DNA of 64,000 bases from Caulobacter sp. 602-2. Lineage in GTDB: Bacteria; Pseudomonadota; Alphaproteobacteria; Caulobacterales; Caulobacteraceae. The position numbers were made by a program, and so were the translations under genes. The notes beneath the pieces are model-generated. The model made no database searches. It saw only the letters and a list, made by a program, of their open reading frames with translations, and had not been told where the DNA came from. This document shows positions 52,640-60,500 of this stretch, in pieces; within the stretch, counting starts at the first letter, position 1, and each line of letters begins with the position of its first letter. The DNA lies in contig NZ_JAAKGT010000007.1 in NCBI RefSeq assembly GCF_011043625.1, positions 1 to 64,000 on the forward strand, read 5' to 3'.

Positions 52640-53718
52640 CAGGCGTCTCCCTCGGAATTGTCGCGGGACTCTTCGGAGCGCTTGGCCTTCAGGCGCTCCA
52701 GGGCGCGGTCGCGGCGAGCGTCGTCGCGGGCCTCGTCGGCCTCCTTCAGCTCGCGCACGTCGCTGGCCATCTCGCGCAGGCGGTCGGCCTTCTCGGCGTA
52801 GTCGGCCAGTTCGCCGACCGCGACGCTGAGCTTGCGGGCCGTCTCGCGCACATAGGGATCGGCGCGGCCCAGGCCCGGGATGCGCTCGCGGGCCCGCTCC
52901 ACCCAGTCGCTGGGAATGGCGTCGCGGGCGCTGTCCAGCGCGCGTTCGGCGGCGGCGTAGGCCTTGCGGCCGCGGCTGACCATGTCGCGGGCCTTGGCCA
53001 GGCGTCGGTCGAGGGGATCGCTGGCCGACGCCGCGCGCGGACGCTGGTCGACGCCCTGCAGGGCGCGGCCGGCGTCGCGCAGGCCCCGACCGGCCTCGGC
53101 CAGCGAGGCCAGCCGCCGCGACGGCTCGGTGGAGGAGGCGGGTTCCCGGCGGGCGGCGATCCGTTCCCACGGCGCCTCGCGCGGCGTGGTCGCCGGACGT
53201 TCCCAGGCGGCCTCACGGGCGGGCGCGGGCGGACGCTCGAAGATCTCGGGCGTGGTGAAGCGGCGCAGGTCGGGCGTCAGCTCGCCGGGGGTCGGTCGCG
53301 CCTGCTCGCCCGGGGTGGCGCGAAGGCCCTCGCCCGGCGTGGTCCGCAGGGCGTCGGCGGCCGTGCCGCGCAGGGCGGGCGGCAGGGCCGGCGGATGCGG
53401 GTCGGGTCGCGGCGCGACGGCGGCGCGGGCGGCGTCGCGCCCGGCGCTCCAGCGTTCGAGCTCGGCCCGGCGCTGGTCCAGCGGCGTGACGGCGTAGCGG
53501 GGATCGCCGAGCCCGCCCTGGCCGGTCAGGCCGGCCATCCTGCTCTCCAACGCCTGGCGTTCGGCCATCAGCCGCGCCAGGTTCGGAGACACGGCGGCCG
53601 GGTCGGCGCCCGGCGGCAGGCCGCGAGGCGGGGAAGGCGTCGCCCGCGCGGCCGGCGCGGCCGCCGGCGCCGGCGACTTGGCGCGACGCAGGGCGTCCTT
53701 CCAGGGCGGATCGCTCAT
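52639..53718 (-). CDS. Operon gene 7, charged Pro/Arg-rich protein
   Basis: A 359-residue low-complexity protein. The N-terminal half is rich in Pro, Ala and Arg and contains short repeats (TPGEGLRATPGEQARPTPGEL near residues 127-147; AWERPATTPREAPWERIAARRE). The C-terminal third is helical and strongly charged, probably a coiled coil (RLREMASDVRELKEADEARDDARRDRALERLKAKR). No known domain, no signal peptide. It starts inside the stop of gene 6. Confidence 0.6.
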   Translation of the reverse strand: MSDPPWKDALRRAKSPAPAAAPAARATPSPPRGLPPGADPAAVSPNLARLMAERQALESRMAGLTGQGGLGDPRYAVTPLDQRRAELERWSAGRDAARAAVAPRPDPHPPALPPALRGTAADALRTTPGEGLRATPGEQARPTPGELTPDLRRFTTPEIFERPPAPAREAAWERPATTPREAPWERIAARREPASSTEPSRRLASLAEAGRGLRDAGRALQGVDQRPRAASASDPLDRRLAKARDMVSRGRKAYAAAERALDSARDAIPSDWVERARERIPGLGRADPYVRETARKLSVAVGELADYAEKADRLREMASDVRELKEADEARDDARRDRALERLKAKRSEESRDNSEGDA

Positions 53719-54272
53719 CCGTCGTCTTCTTCCTCGGCGGCCCGTCGCTTCTCGATCAGCGCGCGCACCCGCTCCTCGAACAGCGCCGGCGGCGGGATGG
53801 GCACCAGCTTGGTGCGCATCAGGCTCGAACCCTCGGCGCTGTACTGGTACTTGGCCGCGTAGCTGGCGCTGACGCTGCTGGCGCTGACCGCGCCGCCGCC
53901 GCCGAACGGCGTCCAGAAGCCGCCGGCCTTGACCGTCGTGCTGCTGCTGCTGCGCTTGATCTCGGTCTCGGACTTGAACGAGATCGACATCTTCAGCTCG
54001 ATCACGGTGTCGACGAACTGGTAGAAGGTCGGCGTGAAGCCGAGCTCCAGCAGGCTGTACTCTTGGCCGTCGCCGAACTTGACCATGTAGGTCTTCGACT
54101 TGGCCCCTTCGCCTTCCTTCTCCTCGTCGGCGTCCTCGTCGTAGCCGGCCATCAGCCGGGCTATCCGCAGCGACACCATGTCGAGCTGCAGCTGGGCGGT
54201 GGCGATGCCGACGCCCAGGCGCTGGACCATCTCCGGAAAGGGGACGGCGAGCAGTTCGGTGCCCACGCTCAT
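53715..54272 (-). CDS. PTFY-signature protein (operon gene 6)
   Basis: A 185-residue protein with an N-terminal helix (PEMVQRLGVGIATAQLQLD), an acidic insert (DEDADEEKEGEG), the signature LGFTPTFYQF at residues 77-86, a Ser/Gly-rich beta region, YQYSAEGSSLMRTKLVPIPPP and a charged helical tail. It is the closest relative of gene 5, with nearly identical cores. No signal peptide. Function unknown. Confidence 0.72.
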   Translation of the reverse strand: MSVGTELLAVPFPEMVQRLGVGIATAQLQLDMVSLRIARLMAGYDEDADEEKEGEGAKSKTYMVKFGDGQEYSLLELGFTPTFYQFVDTVIELKMSISFKSETEIKRSSSSTTVKAGGFWTPFGGGGAVSASSVSASYAAKYQYSAEGSSLMRTKLVPIPPPALFEERVRALIEKRRAAEEEDDG

Positions 54273-54294
54273 GGCGCGTTCTCCCTCCGGGACG

Positions 54295-55065
54295 TTACGG
54301 GTTCACGGGGGCGGGGTTCTGGGTTCCCAGCTTCTTGTCGAGCAAGCGGCGGCGACGCTCGACCTCCTCGTCCAGCTGACGGCGGATCCGCTCTTCCAGG
54401 ATGGCCGGGGGCGGGATCGGCACCAGCTTGGTGCGCAGCAGGCTCGAACCCTCGGCCGAGTAGCTGTATTTCGACGAGTAGCTGGCGTCGACCTGGCTGG
54501 TCGAGACCTGGGTCGTGTTGCTCGTGCCAGCCTTGCCGCGGAACAGGCTCCAGCTGAAGCTCGAGCCCTTGGTGGTCACCTGGCTGGTGGCCTTGGAGGT
54601 GCGGGTGGACTCGCTGCTGTAGGTGATCTTGATGGCGATCTTCACCTCGATGATCGTGTCGACGAACTGGTAGAAGGTGGGCGAGAAGCCCAGCTCCAGC
54701 ATCGACAGGCGCGTCGGCACCCGGATCAGGGTGGTGTCGGGGTTCTCGCCGTTGTCCTCGGCGGCGTCCTTCTGGTCCTTGACGACCTTTTCCAGCGCCT
54801 TGGTGTCGCCGCCGGAAATGGCGTTGTCGGCGGCGATGTAGGCCAGGGCGTCGCTGGCGGTCATCAGGTCGTAGCCGAAGAAGATGCGGCTGTCGTCGAA
54901 GGTGGTCTTGCCCTCGTCGTCGGTCACGGCCTGGAGGCCGCCCATCATCTCGGCCACCTCGATGCTGTTGGCGTCCAGCTTGATCTGGCCCTCGGCGATG
55001 GCGAAGGCCATCTGGCGGATCATGTCCCCCATGGGGACGTTCAGAAGCTCTCTCCCGATCGACAT
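54295..55065 (-). CDS. PTFY-signature protein (operon gene 5)
   Basis: A 256-residue paralogue of gene 6 with a longer insert between the N-terminal helix (MIRQMAFAIAEGQIKLDANSIE) and the signature LGFSPTFYQF at residues 125-134. It shares the YSYSAEGSSLLRTKLVPIPPPAILEER end and adds an Arg-rich helix (QLDEEVERRRRLLDKK). It starts 13 bp after gene 4. No signal peptide. Confidence 0.72.
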   Translation of the reverse strand: MSIGRELLNVPMGDMIRQMAFAIAEGQIKLDANSIEVAEMMGGLQAVTDDEGKTTFDDSRIFFGYDLMTASDALAYIAADNAISGGDTKALEKVVKDQKDAAEDNGENPDTTLIRVPTRLSMLELGFSPTFYQFVDTIIEVKIAIKITYSSESTRTSKATSQVTTKGSSFSWSLFRGKAGTSNTTQVSTSQVDASYSSKYSYSAEGSSLLRTKLVPIPPPAILEERIRRQLDEEVERRRRLLDKKLGTQNPAPVNP

Positions 55066-55077
55066 GTCTGGTCCTTC

Positions 55078-55560
55078 CTAGGGATTGGGCGCGGGCGCAG
55101 GGGTGGGCTCGCTGATCTTGCGAAGCAGGTTTTCGAGGTTTTCGGGCGGCGGCAGGCTGACCAGCCGGGCCGCGATCGAACTCATGCCCTCGGCGCTGAC
55201 CGAGAACTTGCGCGCGTAGCTGACGTTGACCGAGGCGGCGACCATGACGAAGCCGGCCTGCACGCCGACCGTGGCCCCGGCCGAGACGCCGAATTCGGTG
55301 CTCTCGGTCATGCTGAACGACAGCTTGGCCTCCACCGTCGCCTCGGTGAAGCTGTAGAAGGTGGGCGTGAAGCCCAGCGAAATCAGGTTGTGCGTCTCGC
55401 CGCCCAGTTCGATCTCGGCCTCGGCCATGGCCTTGGCCGTCTCGATGCTGTTGCGGTCGAGCGCGGACTGCGCCTGGGCGATGGCGATGCCCAGGCGTTC
55501 GATGATCTGCGGCAGCGGCGCGGACAGCAGCTGCCGGGTGACGGACGCGGTCTCGCTCAT
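55078..55560 (-). CDS. PTFY-signature protein (operon gene 4)
   Basis: A compact 160-residue member that shows the family most clearly: helix IIERLGIAIAQAQSALDRNSIE, the signature LGFTPTFYSF at 62-71, beta strands (ATVEAKLSFSMTES, VMVAASVNVSYARKF), then VSAEGMSSIAARLVSLPPPENLENLL and a Pro-rich tail. The layout of helix, strand, variable part, strand and PPP end recalls DUF2589-type proteins, though I could not show homology. It overlaps gene 3 by 4 bp. Confidence 0.72.
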   Translation of the reverse strand: MSETASVTRQLLSAPLPQIIERLGIAIAQAQSALDRNSIETAKAMAEAEIELGGETHNLISLGFTPTFYSFTEATVEAKLSFSMTESTEFGVSAGATVGVQAGFVMVAASVNVSYARKFSVSAEGMSSIAARLVSLPPPENLENLLRKISEPTPAPAPNP

Positions 55561-57353
55561 GGCGTGGGCGTCGGGGTCGGCGTGGAGCCGTTGGCCGGCG
55601 CCAGGTAGGTCTTGATCTCGTCGAGGAACTCGACGGGCGCGGGCACCGCGACGATGCGGGCCGAGATGCTGCTGTTGCCGTTGATCGACTGCTCGAACTG
55701 CCGGCTGGTGCGGTAGTCGACCGACAGGCCCACGGCGACCGAGACCTTGGGCTTGTCGGCGCTGGCGGTGGGGCCGGCGGCGATCTTGTCGAGGGCCTTG
55801 GTGACGCTGGCGCCGTCGGCGGCCGACAGGGCGATGTCGTTGGCCGACAGGGTGACCAGGTTGATCACGACCGCGTCCTTGGCGTCGGAGAAGCTGACCA
55901 CGCCGCCCTTGCGCACGGCGCGCACGCCGTGGGTGGCGCTGCCGGCGTTGACGTCGCGCGCCAGGTTGAAGGCGTAGGCCTGGGGCGAGTTGGCCTCCAG
56001 CGTGGTCGAGCCGTCATTGGCCGCGGTTCCGCTGATCGCTACCGAGGTTTCCGAGGCCCCGACCTTCACCGCCGTGCCGTCCACCGGAACGGCGGTGAAG
56101 TGGCGCACGATGATGAAGCCGTTGCCGCCGCCCGAACTGGTCTTGTCCGGCGTCGGCGTGGCCTGCAGCTGGGTTCCGGCGGACTCGACCACGATCAGCA
56201 GGTCGTTGGAGTCGGCCAGCAGCACCTCGGCGCGGCGGAACTGCTGGTTGGCGACGTTGTCGACGGCGCCCTGGGCCTTCCAGCTGGCTTCGCCGCGGCT
56301 TTCGACCTTGCGGATCTGGCCCGGCGCGACGCCGTTGTCGCGCAGGAACTCGGCCACCTTGTTGGCGCGGTCCAGGCCCAGCTTCTGATTGTAGGGGTCG
56401 GTGTCCACCCGATCGGTGAAGCCGACGACGTCGACCGTCGCGCCGTTGGCCTTCAGCGCTCGCGCCACCAGGGTCAGTTCCTCGATGGCGGCCTGCTTGA
56501 GGTCGGACTTGCCGCTGTCGAACAGCGCCAGGCCCAGCGTGCCGCCGCCGACCGGCAGGTCGGAGCCGACCGGATCGCGCAGCAGCTTGGCCTTGAACCC
56601 GCCCAGCGTGTTGATCTGGCTGGCGACGGCGCGGGCGTAGAGCAGGTTGTTGGCCTTGGCGTCGACCTTGGTGCTCTTGCCCGAAGCCAGCACGAACTCT
56701 TCGCTGGTGTTGTTGGTCGGGGTCTCGACAATGCGGATGACGCCCAGGCTGGCCTCCGAGGCGGCGTAGAACGCCACGCTGGTGTCGGTCTTGATCGGGT
56801 TCTTGGCGGTGTCGGGTTCCAGCTTGAACGGCACCTTCGTGCGCTTGGCGCTGACATAGGCCCGCTCGAACTTGCCGGTGGGCGTACCCAGCTTCTTGGC
56901 CAGGTCCTCGGCGGCGGCCTCGACGTCCGCGCCGGCGGCGTCGGTCTTGGTTCCGTCGACGGTGACGCTGGCCGGCAGGCTCTTGAGCGTGACCTGGGCC
57001 TCGCGGGCGTTGGCCGGAGCCTGGGGACCGCCCTGGCCGAAGCCGAAGTCGAGCTTGCCGCCGATGCCGAAGGCGCTGGCCTCGCCGACCTTCATGGTCA
57101 GCTGCATCGAGACCGTCAGGTCGGCGTGCTGGTAGTGGTAGAACGGCGGCGACAGGCCCAGCTGCAGCAGGCTCTTGCCGCCCAGGCCGGGACGCGGCTC
57201 CACGTACTCGCCGACCTGGGCCAGGCTGTTGAGGTCGAGCGCTTTCTGGGCGTCGGCGATCGACAGGCCCATGGCCTTGATGAACTCGGCGACGCTGGCG
57301 TCGGCCAGGATCTGGCCGGGCGTCATCTTCTCGATGGGGTTCTCGTCAGCCAT
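55557..57353 (-). CDS. PTFY-signature protein with internal OmpA-like domain (operon gene 3)
   Basis: A 598-residue protein, the largest of the operon. The N-terminal part has the family helix (FIKAMGLSIADAQKALDLNSL) and the signature LGLSPPFYHY at 65-74. A beta domain leads to an OmpA/MotB-like peptidoglycan-binding domain at about residues 265-385 (ALFDSGKSDLKQAAIEELTLVARAL, GFTDRVDTDPYNQKLGLDRANKVAEFL). The C-terminus repeats the family end (SVDYRTSRQFEQSINGNSS, RIVAVPAPVEFL). No signal peptide. I chose the ATG at 57353 (MADENPIEK). Function unknown. Confidence 0.72.
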   Translation of the reverse strand: MADENPIEKMTPGQILADASVAEFIKAMGLSIADAQKALDLNSLAQVGEYVEPRPGLGGKSLLQLGLSPPFYHYQHADLTVSMQLTMKVGEASAFGIGGKLDFGFGQGGPQAPANAREAQVTLKSLPASVTVDGTKTDAAGADVEAAAEDLAKKLGTPTGKFERAYVSAKRTKVPFKLEPDTAKNPIKTDTSVAFYAASEASLGVIRIVETPTNNTSEEFVLASGKSTKVDAKANNLLYARAVASQINTLGGFKAKLLRDPVGSDLPVGGGTLGLALFDSGKSDLKQAAIEELTLVARALKANGATVDVVGFTDRVDTDPYNQKLGLDRANKVAEFLRDNGVAPGQIRKVESRGEASWKAQGAVDNVANQQFRRAEVLLADSNDLLIVVESAGTQLQATPTPDKTSSGGGNGFIIVRHFTAVPVDGTAVKVGASETSVAISGTAANDGSTTLEANSPQAYAFNLARDVNAGSATHGVRAVRKGGVVSFSDAKDAVVINLVTLSANDIALSAADGASVTKALDKIAAGPTASADKPKVSVAVGLSVDYRTSRQFEQSINGNSSISARIVAVPAPVEFLDEIKTYLAPANGSTPTPTPTP

Positions 57354-57930
57354 GCATCGGCTCCTTGATCCGCGGCTCCTTGGGTCCCACGGGGGACTCA
57401 CAGGCGCGGGCGCTGTCGACGGTGTCGGCGCGCACGGTCCAGTAGCCGTGGGCGCGCTGGGCTTCGGCCATGCGGACGGCCGGAACGCCGAGGCCGCGGG
57501 CCGTCCAGGCCAGGAGGTCGCGGGACAGGGGCAGGGCCCCGTCCAGGGCGATGGCGGCGGCCAGGCTTTCGCGGGCGCCGGTCACGTCGCCGGCCTTTAG
57601 GCGGTTGACGCCGCAGCGTTCGAGCAGGCAGGCGCGATCGCGGCGCTGGAAGTCGCTGGGCGTTCCATCGCCCAGCTCGGCGGCGGCGCTGCAGGCGGCT
57701 TCGTGGGCCAGCATGGCGGCCTGTTCGTTGGCGCCGGTGCGCTCCAGGCTTTCCAGGACGCAGTGCAGGTAGTGCCGGGCGAAGACCTGTGGGGCGCGCA
57801 CGCCGTGGGCTAGGCGCAGGGCTTCGCGATACTTGGCCAGCGCCTCGTCGTGCCGGCCCTTCAGCGCCAGCAGCTTGCCCGCCTCGGCGACGCCGGCGTG
57901 CAGGCGATGCACGTCGATGGCGGGCGTCAT
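57346..57930 (-). CDS. TPR-like helical protein (operon gene 2)
   Basis: A 194-residue protein of helical hairpins that look like tetratricopeptide repeats (AEAGKLLALKGRHDEALAKYREALRLAHG, ERCGVNRLKAGDVTGARESLAAAIALDG). TPR proteins act as scaffolds for other proteins. Several Cys residues are unusual for this cluster. It overlaps gene 1 by 4 bp and gene 3 by 8 bp. Confidence 0.68.
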   Translation of the reverse strand: MTPAIDVHRLHAGVAEAGKLLALKGRHDEALAKYREALRLAHGVRAPQVFARHYLHCVLESLERTGANEQAAMLAHEAACSAAAELGDGTPSDFQRRDRACLLERCGVNRLKAGDVTGARESLAAAIALDGALPLSRDLLAWTARGLGVPAVRMAEAQRAHGYWTVRADTVDSARACESPVGPKEPRIKEPMHG

Positions 57931-59009
57931 GCGCGGGCCTCGGAAAACAGCACCTCGGCCCCGGCCGCTTCCAGCCGATGGCGCATCAGCCGAGCGCGGG
58001 GACGCGGCATCAGCGCCGTCGAGACGGGCGCGGCGTCGGGCAGGCCTATTTCGGCGAGCGCGCGCGCCGGGGCGGAAATGATGTCCAGCGCCTGATAGGA
58101 GAAGGTCTCCAGTTCCGCGCGCACGGTCAGGCCGGCCTCGGCGTAGGCGGCCATGCGGCCCTCCAGGTCGGCGAAGGCGACGCCGGCCTCGACGGGAACC
58201 GGCAACGCCTGGCGCAGCAGCTCGAAATCCTCGGCCGGGACGCCGGCCAGCGCTTCCAGCGCGGCGGCGCCTTCGACGGGAGCGGCGACCAGCTCGACGG
58301 TGAAGCGCAGGAAGGCCTGGTCGACGATCCGCACTTGCTCGGGGGCTTTCAGCCGCCGCCACAGGCTGTCGGCTTCGCTGCGGCCAAGGTCGAAGACGGT
58401 GGCCGAACCGCCCGGCGTCAGATCCGCGCCGTTCGGCAGCCTCTGGCGCAGGATGCCGATCTGCAGGTGCGACAGGTCGCTGGCGAACAGGGCGAAGCGG
58501 GCTTCGTCCGGACGGCTGGCGGTCAGCCGCACGGCGCCGGCGGGCAGGGCGGCCTCCAGGGCGCGGACCGTGGCTTCGGTGACGGCGCCCAGGATCACGC
58601 CCGGCGGGGTCAGCAGCAGGTCGAGGGCGGCGGCGGCCTCCATGCCCAGGAACCGGCCGAGCACGACGCCCACGGCGTCGGCGGCGTCGAGATCCAGGAG
58701 TTCGCCCGCCAGGTCCATCGACGGCGCGCGGGCCGGGGCCGGGCCGGCGGGCGCGACGGCGGCTTCGACACCCAGGGTTCCGATCAGTTCGGCCAGGCGC
58801 GTCGCGTCCTGCCGGGGCAGGCCCGCCAGCAGCCGGGCCGGGGCGCGATAGAGCGCGTCGACCACCGTCTCGACGGGCAGTTCCAGGGCCTGGCTGAGCA
58901 CCGACGCAGCGCGCGGCGACGCGTTTCCGATGCTGGTGATCAGCAGGTCGGCGGCCTCAGGTTCGACGCTTGGATACGCTACGCTGGGGAACACCGACGA
59001 CTCGAGCAC
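57927..59009 (-). CDS. Operon gene 1, repeat protein with L7/L12-like segments
   Basis: A 360-residue protein, first of the operon. Three or four segments share the pattern of a helix, a short loop and an (A/V)xA-V strand, such as VVDALYRAPARLLAGLPRQDATRLAELIGTLGVEAAV and TPPGVILGAVTEATVRALEAALPAGAVRL, which recall the C-terminal domain of ribosomal protein L7/L12. No known enzyme motif. I chose GTG at 59009 because GGGAGG ends 5 nt before it; an in-frame TTG at 59024 overlaps that site. Function unknown. Confidence 0.65.
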   Translation of the reverse strand: MLESSVFPSVAYPSVEPEAADLLITSIGNASPRAASVLSQALELPVETVVDALYRAPARLLAGLPRQDATRLAELIGTLGVEAAVAPAGPAPARAPSMDLAGELLDLDAADAVGVVLGRFLGMEAAAALDLLLTPPGVILGAVTEATVRALEAALPAGAVRLTASRPDEARFALFASDLSHLQIGILRQRLPNGADLTPGGSATVFDLGRSEADSLWRRLKAPEQVRIVDQAFLRFTVELVAAPVEGAAALEALAGVPAEDFELLRQALPVPVEAGVAFADLEGRMAAYAEAGLTVRAELETFSYQALDIISAPARALAEIGLPDAAPVSTALMPRPRARLMRHRLEAAGAEVLFSEARA

Positions 59010-59092
59010 CAACACCTCCCTCAAGGCTGGTTTCGACCGGGGTAATCCACGCTCTAGTTGGCGCGGACCGGGACTCGTGTCAGAGTTGTATC

Positions 59093-59104
59093 ACTTTGTA
59101 AAGT
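59093..59104. promoter_or_regulatory. AT-rich inverted repeat before the ten-gene operon
   Basis: ACTTT-GT-AAAGT lies about 85 bp before the first gene, in the AT-rich stretch 59085-59115, the only promoter-like DNA in the 158-bp gap after the MFS gene. Likely promoter or operator of the operon. Confidence 0.4.
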
Positions 59105-59167
59105 TCTGAAATCTTGCACGTGGTGAATATGCGCCATGTGCGTTCGGTCGTGTGCGGGCGATCGGCT

Positions 59168-60403
59168 CTAGCGCCTTGTCAGCAAGGCTCCCGCGCCGGC
59201 CAGCGCGGCCAGGGCGGCGGCCATGAACACGCCGCGCAGATCGCCGCCGGTCGACGCCACGGCGATGCCGAGCAGCGGGCCCAGCGCCTGGGAGGCCGCC
59301 ACCGCCACGTTCATCAGGCCAAGGTCGCGGCCGTTGCGGGCGCCGTCGGGCAGCACCTCGGCCACGAGAGCCAGATTGCTGGTCGAATAGACCCCGTGCC
59401 CGATCCCGAAGATGATCTGGGCCATCAGCGGGCCGGGCCATTCCGGAGCAAACAGCAGCAGCGCAACGCCCGCGGCGATCAGCACGCCGCCGGTGACGAC
59501 CATCGGCCTGCGGCCCAGCCGATCCGACAGCGGGCCGCTGGCCGCGCCGGCCGCCAGCATGCCCAGGGTCGAGGCCGTCAGCAGCAGGCCGAACGCCGCC
59601 TCCGGCGTCACGCCCGGCAGGCGGCTGGCCAGGTCGCCGCGGTCCTTGAGGTAGAAGAACAGGTAGAGGGTGTGCAGCGCCACGGCCGTCTCCACCAGCA
59701 GGCGCGAGACGAACACCATCCGGAAGCGCCCGTCAGCGAAGGCGGTGAGCCGCAGGCTGGGCCAGGCGATCGGCGCGCGGGCCGGGGCGGGCGGCTCGCG
59801 CAGGGTCAGGGCGAAGGGCAGGACGAGCAGGGCGGTGGCCGCCACGACGGCGGCGTAGCGGCTGGCCGCCGAGACCAGCAGGGCGCTGACCACCAGGGCC
59901 GTGAACAGCTTGGAGGCCGGCAGGGCAAGACCCGCCCAGGCCGCCGCCGCGCCCTTCTGGTGGTCGGGCACGAGGTCGGGCAGCACGGCGGCCAGCGGCG
60001 CGTAGAGGGCGTTGACCGCCAGCTGCAGCAGCACCACGGCGCCCAGCATCTGCCAGGGGGTCTGGGCCAGGCTGACCAGAGCCAGGCTGAGGGCGGTGGC
60101 CGCCCAGCCGCCGAGGATCCAGGGACGGCGGCGGCCCAGGCGGCCGCGCGTGGCGTCGCTGAGCGCGCCGAAGGCGATGTGGGCGATCGCGGCGGTGATC
60201 GCGCCGACGATGGAGATCTGGCTGAGGGTCAGGTCGCGGGCGTGCGGGGCCACCTCGGCGGCCTTCAGCGGCGCCAGCAGGGTCAGGAACGGAATGAAGG
60301 AGATGAAGGCGCCGGCGTTGGCCAGGCCGTAGCCCGCCAGGAAAAGTCGCGATCGCCCGGTGTTGGCGTCGGTGTCGGGAAATGGGCGGCCGCCTTGATC
60401 CAT
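59168..60403 (-). CDS. MFS sugar transporter (GPH/SLC45-like)
   Basis: A 411-residue inner-membrane transporter with 12 predicted helices. It shows FGALSDATRGRLGRRRPWILGG between helices 2 and 3 and SGPLSDRLGRRPMVVTGG between helices 8 and 9, the doubled MFS motif. Its arrangement, divergent from a LacI gene that precedes a TonB receptor, suggests oligosaccharide uptake. Caulobacter crescentus has a similar MFS-LacI-receptor order in its maltose region, but the substrate here is unknown. Confidence 0.82.
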   Translation of the reverse strand: MDQGGRPFPDTDANTGRSRLFLAGYGLANAGAFISFIPFLTLLAPLKAAEVAPHARDLTLSQISIVGAITAAIAHIAFGALSDATRGRLGRRRPWILGGWAATALSLALVSLAQTPWQMLGAVVLLQLAVNALYAPLAAVLPDLVPDHQKGAAAAWAGLALPASKLFTALVVSALLVSAASRYAAVVAATALLVLPFALTLREPPAPARAPIAWPSLRLTAFADGRFRMVFVSRLLVETAVALHTLYLFFYLKDRGDLASRLPGVTPEAAFGLLLTASTLGMLAAGAASGPLSDRLGRRPMVVTGGVLIAAGVALLLFAPEWPGPLMAQIIFGIGHGVYSTSNLALVAEVLPDGARNGRDLGLMNVAVAASQALGPLLGIAVASTGGDLRGVFMAAALAALAGAGALLTRR

Positions 60404-60500
60404 CCGTGGTTTATGCGATCAGGACAGCTTGCGGTCGAGCTATTGTCAGCTCGGCCGTTCGTCCCCATCGTGTCGCCCAGCGTTCGGTTCGGAGAGTTCA

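Noticed and set aside
49911-59009. Unknown operon as a prophage or tailocin
   Set aside because: No capsid, terminase, integrase, sheath, tube, baseplate or lysis protein was recognised, and base composition matches the surroundings. A distant injection-machine relation stays open.
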